Assembly (NCBI GenBank): GCA_947478725.1
Contig: CANJWZ010000028.1
Span: 1-55,982 of the forward strand
From: Comamonadaceae bacterium
Lineage (GTDB): Bacteria > Pseudomonadota > Gammaproteobacteria > Burkholderiales > Burkholderiaceae_C
Direction: 5' to 3'
Length of the DNA stretch: 55,982 bases
This document shows positions 26,013-35,481 of the stretch, one piece after another. Every line of letters begins with the position of its first letter. The stretch's first letter is position 1. The translations under genes were made by a program, and so were the position numbers. The notes beneath the pieces were generated by a model that was not told the origin of the DNA, made no database searches, and saw only the letters and a program-made list of their open reading frames with translations.

Positions 26013-27524
26013 ATGGCAGAGCCCCTGTTGCTTGCAAAGAACGCCACCGCCGTCTGCGAACTGCTGCCGGCCCTGGCCAACCGCCACGGTTTGATCACGG
26101 GGGCCACCGGCACTGGCAAAACCGTCACGCTGCAAACCCTGGCTGAAAACTTCTCAAAAATCGGCGTGCCGGTCTTTATGGCCGACGTCAAAGGCGACCT
26201 GACGGGGATCAGCCAGGCCGGGAAAATCGGCGACAAAATGGCGGGTATCTTGAAAGAGCGTGGCATTGATTTGCCCTTGCCCGCCGCCTGCCCCGCCACG
26301 CTGTGGGACGTGTTTGGCGAGTTAGGCCACCCAGTGCGCGCCACCATTTCAGACATGGGGCCGCTGCTGCTGGGCCGCATGCTGAACCTCAACGAAACCC
26401 AGGCGGGTGTGCTGAACCTGGTTTTCAAAATTGCTGATGACAACGGCCTCTTGTTGCTGGACCTGAAAGACCTGCGCGCCGTGCTGCAGTATGTGGGCAA
26501 CAACGCGAGCGAGTTCACCACCCAATACGGCAACGTCAGTGCTGCCAGCGTGGGGGCGATTCAGCGTGGGCTGCTCCAAATTGAAAGCCAGGGCGCTGAC
26601 CAGTTTTTTGGCGAGCCGATGCTGAACATCAGCGACTTCATGCAAACCATCGATGGCAAAGGACTCATCAACATCCTTGCTGCTGACAAGCTGATGAATT
26701 CCCCGCGCCTGTACGCCACTTTTTTGCTGTGGATGCTGTCGGAGCTGTTTGAACAGCTGCCCGAGGTGGGCGACCTGGAGCAGCCCAAGCTGGTGTTCTT
26801 TTTTGACGAAGCGCATTTGCTGTTCAATGAAGCGCCCAAGGTGCTGGTGGAGCGCATTGAACTGGTGGTGCGCCTGGTCCGATCAAAAGGTGTGGGCGTT
26901 TATTTTGTGACGCAAAACCCGCTCGACATTCCTGATTCGGTGCTGGCCCAGCTCGGCAACCGGGTGCAGCACGCGCTGCGCGCCTTCACACCGCGTGACC
27001 AGAAAGCCGTCAAGGCCACTGCCCAAACCATGCGCCAAAAGCCCGGCCTGGACATCGAAACCGCCATTACCGAGCTGGCCGTAGGTGAAGCACTGATCAG
27101 CCTGCTGGATGCCAAAGGCCGGCCCTGCATGACCGAGCGTGTGTATGTGTTGCCGCCGGGCAGCCAGGTCGGCCCGATCACCACCGAACAGCGCCAGGCA
27201 CTGCTGCAAAACTCACTGGTGGCTGGCGTGTATGAAAAAGCGCATGACCGTGAATCTGCTTATGAAAAGCTGCAAGGCCGGGTTCAGGCTGGTGCTGCCG
27301 CTGCGCAAACACAAGCGGGTGGTGAAGCGGCTGGCCAAACCGATTCAGGCGGCATCATGGGCGGCCTGAAAGATGTGCTGTTTGGCACCACCGGCCCACG
27401 CGGCGGTGCGCATGACGGCCTGGCACAAAGCATGGCCAAGTCTGCCGTGCGCAGCATCGGTTCTGCCGTTGGGCGGGAAATCGTTCGCGGCGTACTCGGT
27501 TCCTTGCTCGGCAAAAGACGCTAA
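26013..27524 (+). CDS. HerA-like helicase/ATPase (DUF853, YjgR-type)
   Basis: 503 residues from the ATG at 26013, preceded by GAGG; upstream extension lacks a ribosome site and reads into yebC's promoter area. Walker [12 protein letters not shown] is at about residues 30-40, and Walker [13 protein letters not shown] near 270. A Gly/Ala/Gln-rich segment near 430-460 precedes the C-terminus. This HerA/FtsK-related family has no clear cellular role in most bacteria. It is 7 bp upstream of upp. Confidence 0.85.
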   Translation: MAEPLLLAKNATAVCELLPALANRHGLITGATGTGKTVTLQTLAENFSKIGVPVFMADVKGDLTGISQAGKIGDKMAGILKERGIDLPLPAACPATLWDVFGELGHPVRATISDMGPLLLGRMLNLNETQAGVLNLVFKIADDNGLLLLDLKDLRAVLQYVGNNASEFTTQYGNVSAASVGAIQRGLLQIESQGADQFFGEPMLNISDFMQTIDGKGLINILAADKLMNSPRLYATFLLWMLSELFEQLPEVGDLEQPKLVFFFDEAHLLFNEAPKVLVERIELVVRLVRSKGVGVYFVTQNPLDIPDSVLAQLGNRVQHALRAFTPRDQKAVKATAQTMRQKPGLDIETAITELAVGEALISLLDAKGRPCMTERVYVLPPGSQVGPITTEQRQALLQNSLVAGVYEKAHDRESAYEKLQGRVQAGAAAAQTQAGGEAAGQTDSGGIMGGLKDVLFGTTGPRGGAHDGLAQSMAKSAVRSIGSAVGREIVRGVLGSLLGKRR

Positions 27525-27531
27525 AACCAAG

Positions 27532-28161
27532 ATGTCAAACCTCCACCTGATTGACCACCCGCTGGTGCAGCACAAGCTGACGCTGATGCGCCGCAAAGAC
27601 GCCTCCACGAGCACCTTTCGCACCCTGCTCAATGAACTGTCAAGCCTGATGGCCTATGAGGTCACGCGTGACATGCCGCTGCAAGACGTGCAGATTGAAA
27701 CCCCGCTGGAACCCATGACAGGCCGCATGATTGACGGCAAAAAACTGGTGTTGGTGTCCATCTTGCGGGCGGGCAACGGCATTTTGGAGGGGATGCTGAG
27801 CGTGGTGCCCGGCGCGCGGGTGGGCCATATCGGCCTGTACCGCGACCCAGCCACGCTGCAGGCGGTCGAGTACTACTTCAAAATGCCGGGCGACATGGCC
27901 GAACGCGACATCATCGTCGTTGACCCGATGCTGGCCACGGGCAACTCTGCCATTGCCGCGATTGACCGGTTAAAAAGGCTCAAGCCCAAAACCATCAAGT
28001 TCGTTTGCCTGCTGACTTGCCCAGAAGGCATCGCGGCGCTGCAACTGGCCCATCCTGACGTGCCCCTTTACACCGCCGCCATTGACCGCCAGCTCAATGA
28101 CCACGGCTATATCTTGCCGGGCCTGGGTGATGCAGGCGACAGGATTTTTGGGACAAAATAA
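27532..28161 (+). CDS. upp: Uracil phosphoribosyltransferase
   Basis: 209 residues from the ATG at 27532, the usual start [17 protein letters not shown]. The PRPP-binding loop [18 protein letters not shown] is near residue 130 and the uracil-binding [24 protein letters not shown] at the C-terminus. Salvages uracil to UMP. Cytoplasmic. Directly follows the HerA-like gene, so may share its transcript. Confidence 0.96.
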   Translation: MSNLHLIDHPLVQHKLTLMRRKDASTSTFRTLLNELSSLMAYEVTRDMPLQDVQIETPLEPMTGRMIDGKKLVLVSILRAGNGILEGMLSVVPGARVGHIGLYRDPATLQAVEYYFKMPGDMAERDIIVVDPMLATGNSAIAAIDRLKRLKPKTIKFVCLLTCPEGIAALQLAHPDVPLYTAAIDRQLNDHGYILPGLGDAGDRIFGTK

Positions 28162-28270
28162 GTGGCGAGGCAAGGCTTGGAATTTGCCTAGGGTTTGCCT
28201 TCGAGGCATTGCCTCCAACTGCTGGTAAATTGAACCGGTTGATTTTTGACACATTTTTCGAGGCCTCACC

Positions 28271-29254
28271 ATGAAACGTCGTGCTTTCGTTCAGGCAGCC
28301 AGCACTGCCGCGGTTTTACCCGCCCAGTTCATCGGCGGCGCTTTTGCGCAAGCTGCTTATCCCAACAAACCCATCGCCTTGATTTGTCCTTACGCCGCTG
28401 CGGGTAACGCTGACCAGCGTTCACGGCAGTTTGGGCGCTTTTTGTCCACCGCTTTGGGCCAGCCCGTCATTGTTGATAACAAACCGGGTGCGGGCGGCAA
28501 CATTGGCACAGAGATAGTGGCCAAAGCCAAGCCTGACGGCTACACCATTGGCATGGGCAACTTTGGCCCGCTGGCCGTCAACGTGCACATGTTCGCCAAG
28601 CTGAACTACGACCCTACCAAAGACCTGACTCCGATTTGCCTGATTGAGCGGGGCCCGCTGGTGCTGATGGTGCCGGTGAATTCACCGTTCAAGTCCGTCA
28701 AGGACGTGATCGCCAAGGCCAAGGCTGAACCTGGCAAGCTCAGTTTTGCATCCGGCGGCCTGGGCGGCTCGCACCATTTGTCAGGTGAAATGTTCAAGTC
28801 ACTGGCCGGTCTGAACATGACGCACATCCCCTACAAAGGCGGCGCACCCGCAACCACCGACCTGATGGGCGGCCAGGTCGACATGATGTTTGAGCAGATG
28901 TACACGGCAGCGCCATCCATACGTTCAGGCAAGCTGCGGGCGCTGGCTATCACCAGCAAAACCCGCTCGCCGTTGTTCCCGGAGATTTCCACCATGATAG
29001 AAGCTGGCGTGCCGGGCTTTGAGGTGCTGAACTGGCAAGGCCTGATAGGCCCGGCGGGCATGCCTGCACCGCTGGTGGCACTGCTCAATGATGCGGTGAA
29101 CAAAGCGCTGGCTGATCCAGCCATCAAAGAGCAAATGCTCAAGCAGGGCAACGAGCTGGGCGGCGGTACACCGCAGGTTTTTGCGGGTTTGATCGCCGCT
29201 GAATCACAGCGATGGGGCAAGATCGTCAAAGAAAACAACGTCAAGCCCGAATAA
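28271..29254 (+). CDS. Bug family (TctC) tripartite tricarboxylate transporter binding protein
   Basis: 327 residues, periplasmic, with a Tat-like signal (MKRRAFVQAAS, cleavage near AFAQAAYP). The mature start YPNKPIALICPYAAAGNAD and later NIGTEIVAKAKPDGYT, HIPYKGGAPATTDLMGGQVDMMF are classic Bug motifs. No membrane subunits are adjacent, so it is one of the many orphan Bug proteins typical of Burkholderiales. Ligand unknown, usually an organic acid. Confidence 0.93.
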   Translation: MKRRAFVQAASTAAVLPAQFIGGAFAQAAYPNKPIALICPYAAAGNADQRSRQFGRFLSTALGQPVIVDNKPGAGGNIGTEIVAKAKPDGYTIGMGNFGPLAVNVHMFAKLNYDPTKDLTPICLIERGPLVLMVPVNSPFKSVKDVIAKAKAEPGKLSFASGGLGGSHHLSGEMFKSLAGLNMTHIPYKGGAPATTDLMGGQVDMMFEQMYTAAPSIRSGKLRALAITSKTRSPLFPEISTMIEAGVPGFEVLNWQGLIGPAGMPAPLVALLNDAVNKALADPAIKEQMLKQGNELGGGTPQVFAGLIAAESQRWGKIVKENNVKPE

Positions 29255-29261
29255 ATCATTG

Positions 29262-29678
29262 ATGGAGAAGTTACGCATCGACAAATGGCTCTGGGCTGCG
29301 CGCTTTTACAAAACCCGCAGCCTGGCCACCGAAGAAATTGACAAAGGCCGGGTTCGCATCAACGACCTGGAAGTCAAACCCGCCAAAGAGGTGAAGGTGG
29401 GCGACGCCATCACGCTGCGCCAGGGGCCAGCGACACGCACACTGACAGTGCGCAGCCTCAGCGACAAGCGCGGCGGCGCGCCGCAGGCGCAGTTGATGTA
29501 CGAAGAAACCGAGGCCAGCCTCAAGCTGCGCAGCGAGCTCGCAGAACAACGCCAACTTGAACCCGCCAGCAGCCACGAGCATGGCCGCCCGACAAAACGG
29601 GACCGGCGCAGCCTAGACAAGGTCAGCAAGGCCAACAACACCAGCTGGGGCAGCCGCTGGAGCGCCTCTGCTGATTGA
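29262..29678 (+). CDS. S4 domain RNA-binding protein, Hsp15-like
   Basis: 138 residues from the ATG at 29262; a TTG sits just before it. The S4 RNA-binding motif is at the N-terminus (KLRIDKWLWAARFYKTRSLA, then GRVRINDLEVKPAKEV). The C-terminal third is basic and Ser/Arg-rich. Hsp15 recycles aborted 50S subunits still carrying peptidyl-tRNA. The gene sits 7 bp after the Bug protein, but with an unrelated role. Confidence 0.85.
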   Translation: MEKLRIDKWLWAARFYKTRSLATEEIDKGRVRINDLEVKPAKEVKVGDAITLRQGPATRTLTVRSLSDKRGGAPQAQLMYEETEASLKLRSELAEQRQLEPASSHEHGRPTKRDRRSLDKVSKANNTSWGSRWSASAD

Positions 29679-29692
29679 GCCAGAACTGATTC

Positions 29693-29745
29693 GCTATTTT
29701 TTAAATAGCAGCCAGTGTAGATATTGATTGGCCAAAACCCAGAAC
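29693..29745 (+). repeat. copy of the 17-nt-palindrome element, intergenic
   Basis: GCTATTTTTTAAATAGC (5-7-5 layout) followed by AGCCAGTG and TATTGATTGGCC. It lies between the Hsp15-like gene and the convergent GltI-like gene. The most regular of the five copies. Confidence 0.7.
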
Positions 29746-29789
29746 ACCGACAGTTGCAGTGATGCTGGGCGTGCTGTTCACCGGCTCAG

Positions 29790-30677
29790 TTACAGCGCTG
29801 GCTTGTCGCTGGTCGCTTGCAGGTTTGCTTTCAGTTCTGGCGACATGGGCAATGCCAGGTTCACGCCTTTTGGCACGATCGGTGATTCAAACCACTTGGT
29901 GTACAGCTTGGCGAATTCACCCGACTTCATCATGCGGTTGATGGTGTCGTCGACCAGCTTTTTAAACTCTGGGTCGTCCTTGCGCACCATGCAGGCGTAG
30001 GGCTCGACTTGCAGCGAATCGCCCACCACTTCCAGCGACGCAGGGTTCTTGGAGTTGGCACGCAGACCAAACAGCAAGATGTCGTCCATGGCAAAAGCCA
30101 CAGCGCGGTCGCTTTCAACCAGCAGCAGCGAGTCGTCATGGTCTTTGCCCAGAATCAGTTGCATGTCCAGATTTTTATCGGTGTTGTACTTGCGAATGAC
30201 CTGAGCGTTGGTCGTGCCTGTGGTGCTGGACACCGTCTTTTTGGCCAGGTCCGCATAATTTTTGATGCCGGATGTTTTCTTGGTCAAAAGACGGGTGCCG
30301 GTGTAAAAGAAATTGGTGCTGAAACTGACGTCTTTGGCACGGGTTGAGTTGTTGGTGGTCGAGCCGCACTCCAGGTCGTAAGTGCCATTGACCAGCAGTG
30401 GAATGCGGTTTTGCGATGTGACCGGCATGTAGGCAATTTGCAAGTCGGGCTTTTGGATCTTTTTGCGCACATCGTCAATGATGGCTTCCGTCAGTTCGAC
30501 CGAAAACCCCACTGCTTTGCTGGAGCCAATCAGGTAGCTGAAAGGCACCGATGCCTCGCGGTAAGACACCGTGATCTTGTTGGCGTCAGCAATTTTTTTC
30601 AGGGTTTGAGCGCTGACGCTTGTGGCGGCCAGGCCTGTGCACAACAGTGCGGCGGTCATCAGGGTTGAGAATTTCAT
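29790..30677 (-). CDS. amino acid ABC transporter binding protein, GltI-like
   Basis: 295 residues, periplasmic, with a signal peptide (MKFSTLMTAALLCTG, cleavage near VSAQTL). Type II binding fold of the glutamate/aspartate group: ITVSYREASVPFSYL, GFSVELTEAIIDDVR, YMPVTSQNRIPLL and ECGSTTNNSTRAKDVSFST. No permease or ATPase genes are near. In relatives gltI heads a gltIJKL operon, so the orphan state here is notable. Ligand probably glutamate or aspartate. Confidence 0.88.
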   Translation of the reverse strand: MKFSTLMTAALLCTGLAATSVSAQTLKKIADANKITVSYREASVPFSYLIGSSKAVGFSVELTEAIIDDVRKKIQKPDLQIAYMPVTSQNRIPLLVNGTYDLECGSTTNNSTRAKDVSFSTNFFYTGTRLLTKKTSGIKNYADLAKKTVSSTTGTTNAQVIRKYNTDKNLDMQLILGKDHDDSLLLVESDRAVAFAMDDILLFGLRANSKNPASLEVVGDSLQVEPYACMVRKDDPEFKKLVDDTINRMMKSGEFAKLYTKWFESPIVPKGVNLALPMSPELKANLQATSDKPAL

Positions 30678-30864
30678 GGGTTACCTTTAGGGCTGAAAGT
30701 AGAAAGTTTAGTCACTCGCAAGGTCAGTTGACAGAAAACTGTGCCATTTCGAATCTGTATTTTCACGGGAAACTCATCAAAAAAAATCATGGCATTCCCG
30801 CATTCATCGGCAACCCATCACTTTAAGGCCCGTGGATGCTGCAATCAGCAGAGTGGAAATTGAC

Positions 30865-31356
30865 TTATATCGGTGTGGCGAGCAAGGTTTGTACCCGCAG
30901 CGTGTCGTACACCACCCTGCGTTGCTGGTAGCGCCAGCCTTCAGGCGTACGCACAATGCGGTCAAGGTAGCGACCGGCCTGGTAGACAAACGATTCGCCA
31001 TTGCTGCGGGTTTGAATCACGACGTAGCTTGACTCAGCGGTGACCGTGTCGCTGTCAACCGGCTGAATCCTCAAGCCCGATGTCATGTGGCGGTTGGTGT
31101 GCGCGTCATAAATACTGGCATGACGCAGCGACAGCACCCTGTCCCGCAGCATGCGCTGGTTGTCGCAGTAAATCAGGCCGATGGGCAGGCCTGCATCGGC
31201 ATTTTCTTTGGGCACGATTTCGTACAGGCAGTCTTCGGTGAACAGGCTGGCCCATTCCTCCAGCCGGTCGTTATCAACTGCCGCGCAATAGCGCTCTTGC
31301 AGCTGGTAAATCTCAAACCACAACTGAATACTGATGTTTGGCACTATGGCATTCAT
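30865..31356 (-). CDS. aromatic ring-hydroxylating dioxygenase, beta subunit
   Basis: 163 residues, the small subunit length. The NTF2-like beta-subunit fold is suggested by YCAAVDNDRLEEWASLFTEDCLYEIVPKEN and RHASIYDAHTNRHMTSGLRI, with the conserved R-x-V-x-D-T near the end. It supports the alpha subunit structurally in the oxygenase hexamer. The alpha subunit lies 130 bp upstream on the same strand, with a GC-rich repeat between. No ferredoxin or reductase gene is adjacent. Confidence 0.88.
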   Translation of the reverse strand: MNAIVPNISIQLWFEIYQLQERYCAAVDNDRLEEWASLFTEDCLYEIVPKENADAGLPIGLIYCDNQRMLRDRVLSLRHASIYDAHTNRHMTSGLRIQPVDSDTVTAESSYVVIQTRSNGESFVYQAGRYLDRIVRTPEGWRYQQRRVVYDTLRVQTLLATPI

Positions 31357-31382
31357 GCAGATAACTCCAGCAAATTCTTATT

Positions 31383-31479
31383 CAAGTGACGGCGCGGAAC
31401 CGGCTTTGCCGGGCCGCAGCGGTCGCCCCCTGCAAGGGGGGAGGCGGCTACACGACGTGAGCTGCAACGGGGGTGTGCC
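31383..31479 (+). repeat. GC-rich intergenic repeat, copy 2
   Basis: Shares GGAACCGGCTTTGCCGGGCC with copy 1, then CGCCCCCTGCAAGGGGGG and ACGGGGGTGT. It fills the gap between the alpha and beta dioxygenase genes. It is read in the opposite sense to the transcript. It may form two stable hairpins and tune the ratio of the subunits. Confidence 0.75.
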
Positions 31480-31486
31480 AATTTCA

Positions 31487-32773
31487 TCAATACCCCATCA
31501 TTTTTTGATAGCCCACCCAAAACTGGCGCAGCATGTTTTCGCTGATCATGGTGTCGGTGCGGCTGGGGTCGCTGCGGCCCAGCTCCAGAACGGTGTTGAC
31601 GTCCGGGTCACGCAAGGTCGCGCGCTGAACCAACTCGGTCGCCTCGGTGTCTTCCATCGATATGTAGCCCGCCGGACCGACCAGGTTGGCCTGCTTGATG
31701 CGCAGTGCCCGCAGCTCGGGGCTGTCGTCGGCGTAGCCGAAAAAGTGAAACACCAGCTCAAACTGGTCTGGCCCCTTGGGCAAAATTTGCCGCGCCACCA
31801 GGGAGTTGTGAATCTGCTGCAAAACACCTTGCGGAAACAGCGCCTGAATGTGGTTGGTGCAGGCCTCGTCGTGCTCCTGAATAAAGCCCAGCACGCTGTC
31901 ATCTTCCAGGGTAAAGCCGTCGTCCATCGAACGAATGGCCTGCTGCTTGTAGGCGGCTGACGTGTCCTGGTCGTCTATTTTGGTGGCGGTGATGATGCTG
32001 TGCATGCCGCCTACCGGGTCGGGGATGGCGCGCGCCTTCATGCCGACCCTGAAGATGTTGAAGGTGGTGTGAAACATGTGCAGCAGGCTGGCGTGGTACG
32101 GGTCTTTGACGTTTTCGTAATACAGCTTCCAATTTGACTTGGCGTACTGGCGGGTGCAGCCCAGGTAAACGATGGGTTTGCACATGACACGGTCTATCCA
32201 GCTGCACATCAGCTCGCCCAGGTAGGTCACAAGCGCTGGCGCCTCGTCGCTGAAGCTGGCAAACACCATGCCTTGGTAACTGGCCACGCGCAGTTGCCGC
32301 ATGCCGTGTTCAGCCAGATTGAAGTCAGGCGGCATACCGGGCACGCCTTTTTGTCCGCGCCTGAAGGGCACGCCCTGCAAATTGCCGGCGGTGTCATAAC
32401 TCCACTGGTGGTACACGCAGGTGTGCAGCGCAGCATTGCCCCGGGCGTTGCGGCAGACCAGGGCACCCCGGTGCGCGCAGCGGTTCACCCATGCGGCCAG
32501 ACCCCCGTCAGGCCTGCGAGTCACCACCACGGGCGTGTCCCCCACAAAGGTGCTTTTGTAGTCGTGGGTGTTGGGCAGTTCACAGTCAAGCGCGACAAAG
32601 CTCCAGGTCGGACCGCGAAAAATCCGCTCTTGTTCGCGCTCATACACCGCCTGCGAGCTGAACACTTTGTACGGCACACGCGAGCCATCAGGGTGCGGAA
32701 AATGCACTACCGCGTCGTGGGCTGATGGCGTATCCGGTTTTTTCAAAGCTGACGTGTCAGTGATCATGTTCAT
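31487..32773 (-). CDS. aromatic ring-hydroxylating dioxygenase, alpha subunit (NagG/AndAc-like)
   Basis: 428 residues. The Rieske [2Fe-2S] ligands are Cys99-x-His101 and Cys119-x-x-His122. The mononuclear iron site is Asn221..Asp224, His227 and His232 in NVKDPYHASLLH. The pattern VPFRRGQKG after the Rieske domain and the C-terminal GPAGYIS recall the salicylate-5-hydroxylase (NagG) and anthranilate dioxygenase (AndAc) group. This suggests an aromatic carboxylate as substrate, but the exact compound cannot be told. It needs electron donors encoded elsewhere. Confidence 0.88.
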   Translation of the reverse strand: MNMITDTSALKKPDTPSAHDAVVHFPHPDGSRVPYKVFSSQAVYEREQERIFRGPTWSFVALDCELPNTHDYKSTFVGDTPVVVTRRPDGGLAAWVNRCAHRGALVCRNARGNAALHTCVYHQWSYDTAGNLQGVPFRRGQKGVPGMPPDFNLAEHGMRQLRVASYQGMVFASFSDEAPALVTYLGELMCSWIDRVMCKPIVYLGCTRQYAKSNWKLYYENVKDPYHASLLHMFHTTFNIFRVGMKARAIPDPVGGMHSIITATKIDDQDTSAAYKQQAIRSMDDGFTLEDDSVLGFIQEHDEACTNHIQALFPQGVLQQIHNSLVARQILPKGPDQFELVFHFFGYADDSPELRALRIKQANLVGPAGYISMEDTEATELVQRATLRDPDVNTVLELGRSDPSRTDTMISENMLRQFWVGYQKMMGY

Positions 32774-33111
32774 GGCGGGTATCTTGTCATGGGTTTCATG
32801 GTGCGGTGCCGCAGCTGGCGGGATAGCCGCTCACGGCAGTCTGACGCTCGTTTGGCTGTCGTTTGGCTGTCACCCGACCATTATGGTGAGGTTTTGCCTG
32901 CGCGGTCAGTCGCAAATGATCGGCAAGGGCCAAGCGAGGTCAGCCAGCGCCAGCCGAGCCATACTGTACGCCACCGTCAAGCCATTGACGGCTGACCTGT
33001 CTTTGCTATTCATTCAGGAGCTGCTCGCGCAGGTTTTAATGGGCCTAGAGACTATATTGATACCTGAAAACGCCCCCTGAACGGCTGTTTTTGGGTTTTT
33101 AGGCGCAAAAT
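32774..33111. other. divergent intergenic region between dioxygenase and aldehyde dehydrogenase
   Basis: No gene is apparent. It must carry the promoters of the minus-strand dioxygenase and the plus-strand dehydrogenase. An exact tandem repeat TCGTTTGGCTG lies at 32848-32858 and 32859-32869, which could be an activator site. GC-rich part followed by an AT-rich stretch at 33000-33060. I found no clear -10/-35 pair. Confidence 0.5.
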
Positions 33112-34551
33112 ATGCCCATGCAACTCAACTACATCGCCAACGCCTGCGTGCCCTCTTCTTCCGGCAAAACCATCCCCGTCATCGACCCATCAGACGGCCA
33201 GGTGTTTGACGAGATTCAGCGCAGCAATGCGGCGGACATCGATACCGCCGTCACCGCTGCACGCGACTGCTTTGACCTGGTGTGGCAGCACATCCCCGCT
33301 GCTGAGCGCGGGCGGCTGATGCTGCGGCTGTCTAACAAAATTACCGAGCACGCCGACGAGCTGGCCCTGCTGGAGCAGCGCGACTGCGGCAAACCCGTCA
33401 AGCAAGCCCGTGCAGATGCCGCCGCTTTGGCCAGGTATTTTGAGTTTTATGCAGGCGCGTGCGACAAGTTGCATGGCGACACCCTGCCCTACCTGAATGG
33501 CTACAGCGTCATGACTTGGCGTGAACCGCACGGCATCACAGGCCACATCATTCCGTGGAACTACCCAATGCAGATTTTTGGCCGCAGCGTGGGCGGCGCG
33601 CTGGCGGCGGGCAATGTGTGCGTGGTCAAGCCGAGTGAAGACGCCTGCCTTTCACTCATCCGCGTGGCGCAATTGGCAGCAGAAGTCGGCTTTCCGGCCG
33701 GGGCGATCAACATCGTCACCGGCTATGGCCACGAGGTGGGCGACGCGCTGGCGCAGCATGCCGGAATTGACCACATCAGCTTTACCGGTAGCCCATCAGT
33801 GGGCACCTTGATTCAACAGGTCGCAGCCGTGCGCCACTGCCCGGTCACGCTGGAGCTGGGCGGCAAAAGCCCGCAGATCGTTTTTGCCGATGCCAATCTT
33901 GACGAGGCCATCCCCACCCTCATCAACGCCATCGTGCAAAACGCCGGGCAAACCTGCTCGGCTGGCTCCCGGCTGCTGGTAGAGCAAAGTATTTACGAAC
34001 CCTTGCTGGAGCGCCTGGGCGCGGCCTTTGAAGCCCTGCGCGTTGGCCCCGCAGCGATGGATTTGGACGTGGGCCCCCTGATCCGCCAAAGCCAGCAGCA
34101 GCGCGTGTGGGACTTTTTAAGCGATGCGCAAGTCGCAGGTATACCCATGGTGGCGCAAGGCCAGATCGTTGACGAGGCGCCTGACACCGGCTTTTACCAA
34201 GCCCCCACCCTGCTGCGCGACGTGCCCGTGATGCACCGCCTGGCGCAAGAAGAAGTCTTTGGCCCGGTGTTGTGCGCCATGAGCTTTAAAAATGAAGCGC
34301 ACGCCATCGAGCTGGCCAACGCCACCGCATTCGGCCTGGTCGCAGGCGTGTGGACACAAGACGGCGCACGCCAGTTCCGCATGGCCAAAAAAGTCCGAGC
34401 GGGCCAGGTTTTCATCAACAACTACGGCGCCGGCGGCGGGGTTGAACTGCCGTTTGGCGGGGTGAAGTCGTCTGGCTACGGACGGGAGAAGGGCTTTGAG
34501 GCGCTGCTTGGGTTCACGACGCTGAAGACTGTGGCGGTAAAGCATGGGTAA
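33112..34551 (+). CDS. NAD(P)-dependent aldehyde dehydrogenase
   Basis: 479 residues, the usual length. Catalytic Glu248 in LELGGKSPQIVF and nucleophile Cys282 in NAGQTCSAGSR; NAD site GITGHIIPWNYP at 141-152 and FTGSPSVGT at 224-232. A second Met is at codon 3, so the start could be two codons later. The betaine-aldehyde/succinate-semialdehyde type branch is closest. Its place beside the dioxygenase and SDR suggests oxidation of an aldehyde from the same pathway. Confidence 0.9.
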   Translation: MPMQLNYIANACVPSSSGKTIPVIDPSDGQVFDEIQRSNAADIDTAVTAARDCFDLVWQHIPAAERGRLMLRLSNKITEHADELALLEQRDCGKPVKQARADAAALARYFEFYAGACDKLHGDTLPYLNGYSVMTWREPHGITGHIIPWNYPMQIFGRSVGGALAAGNVCVVKPSEDACLSLIRVAQLAAEVGFPAGAINIVTGYGHEVGDALAQHAGIDHISFTGSPSVGTLIQQVAAVRHCPVTLELGGKSPQIVFADANLDEAIPTLINAIVQNAGQTCSAGSRLLVEQSIYEPLLERLGAAFEALRVGPAAMDLDVGPLIRQSQQQRVWDFLSDAQVAGIPMVAQGQIVDEAPDTGFYQAPTLLRDVPVMHRLAQEEVFGPVLCAMSFKNEAHAIELANATAFGLVAGVWTQDGARQFRMAKKVRAGQVFINNYGAGGGVELPFGGVKSSGYGREKGFEALLGFTTLKTVAVKHG

Positions 34552-34577
34552 CATCATTTGCATCGCCCTTAACCTAC

Positions 34578-34631
34578 TATTCAGATTCAGGGCCAACTAA
34601 ATACGGGGCGAGCAGCTCCTGATTCAATAGC
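34578..34631 (-). repeat. copy of the 17-nt-palindrome element, intergenic
   Basis: On the minus strand GCTATTGAATCAGGAGC (one degraded arm) followed by TGCTCGCCCCGTATTTAGTTGGCCCTG. Lies between the aldehyde dehydrogenase and the SDR gene. Divergent but the layout is kept. Confidence 0.55.
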
Positions 34632-34647
34632 AACTAAAGAACACACC

Positions 34648-35409
34648 ATGAGACTCAAAAACAAATCCATCATCGTCACAGGCTCCGGCGGCGGCATTGG
34701 CGAGGGCATTGCCCGGCGCTTGGCGGCTGAAGGCGCCAGCGTCATCGTCAATGACATCAACGCCGCCATGGGCGAGGCGGTGGTCGCCGCCATCGTCAAA
34801 GCAGGCGGCCAGGCCTCGTTTTTTCAGGCAGACGTGACCCATTCTGAACAGGTCAAGGCGCTGGTCGCTGCCGCAGTTGCGCGCCACGGCAAGCTTGACG
34901 TGATGGTCAACAACGCTGGCTGGACGCACCGCAACCAACCGGCGCTGGACGTGAGCGAGGACGACTTTGACAAGTGCTACGCCATCAACGTCAAAAGCAT
35001 TTATCTCAGCACCATTCACGCCGTGCCGCACTTCAAGGCCCATGGCGGCGGCAGTTTCATCAATATTGCGTCGACCGCAGGCGTCAGGCCTCGTCCGGGC
35101 CTGACCTGGTACAACGGCAGCAAGGGTGCGGTGATCACCACGTCGAAGTCTTTGGCGGCCGAGCTGGGGCCAGACAATATTCGGGTGAACTGCATCAACC
35201 CGGTGTTTAACCCAGACACGGGTTTGTCGGCTGAATTTGCCGGCGGCCCGATTGACGAAGCGCGCAAAGCCAAGTTCCGCAGCAGCATCCCGCTGGGGCG
35301 CTTTTCAACCGCACTGGACGTGGCCAACGCCGCGCTTTACCTGGCCAGCGACGAAGCCGACTTCATCAGCGGTGTGTGTATTGAGGTCGATGGCGCGCGT
35401 TGCGTTTGA
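34648..35409 (+). CDS. SDR family oxidoreductase
   Basis: 253 residues, classical SDR. Cofactor loop TGSGGGIGEG at 11-20, NNAG at about 89-92, catalytic Ser in INIASTAG and YNGSK (Tyr and Lys near 152-156). C-terminal GVCIEVDGARCV. Probably FabG- or glucose-dehydrogenase-like in sequence; likely partner of the neighbouring aldehyde dehydrogenase and dioxygenase. Substrate unknown. Confidence 0.88.
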   Translation: MRLKNKSIIVTGSGGGIGEGIARRLAAEGASVIVNDINAAMGEAVVAAIVKAGGQASFFQADVTHSEQVKALVAAAVARHGKLDVMVNNAGWTHRNQPALDVSEDDFDKCYAINVKSIYLSTIHAVPHFKAHGGGSFINIASTAGVRPRPGLTWYNGSKGAVITTSKSLAAELGPDNIRVNCINPVFNPDTGLSAEFAGGPIDEARKAKFRSSIPLGRFSTALDVANAALYLASDEADFISGVCIEVDGARCV

Positions 35410-35481
35410 CAAAGTACGCATCATGTCGGCCCATTTGATTCAAGGACAACGATTTTTATCAGACCGATGTCTGCCCAGTCA

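Noticed and set aside
32848..32869. Mobile element footprint
   Set aside because: The 11-bp tandem copy has no terminal inverted repeats or target duplication around it, so it is only a local duplication.
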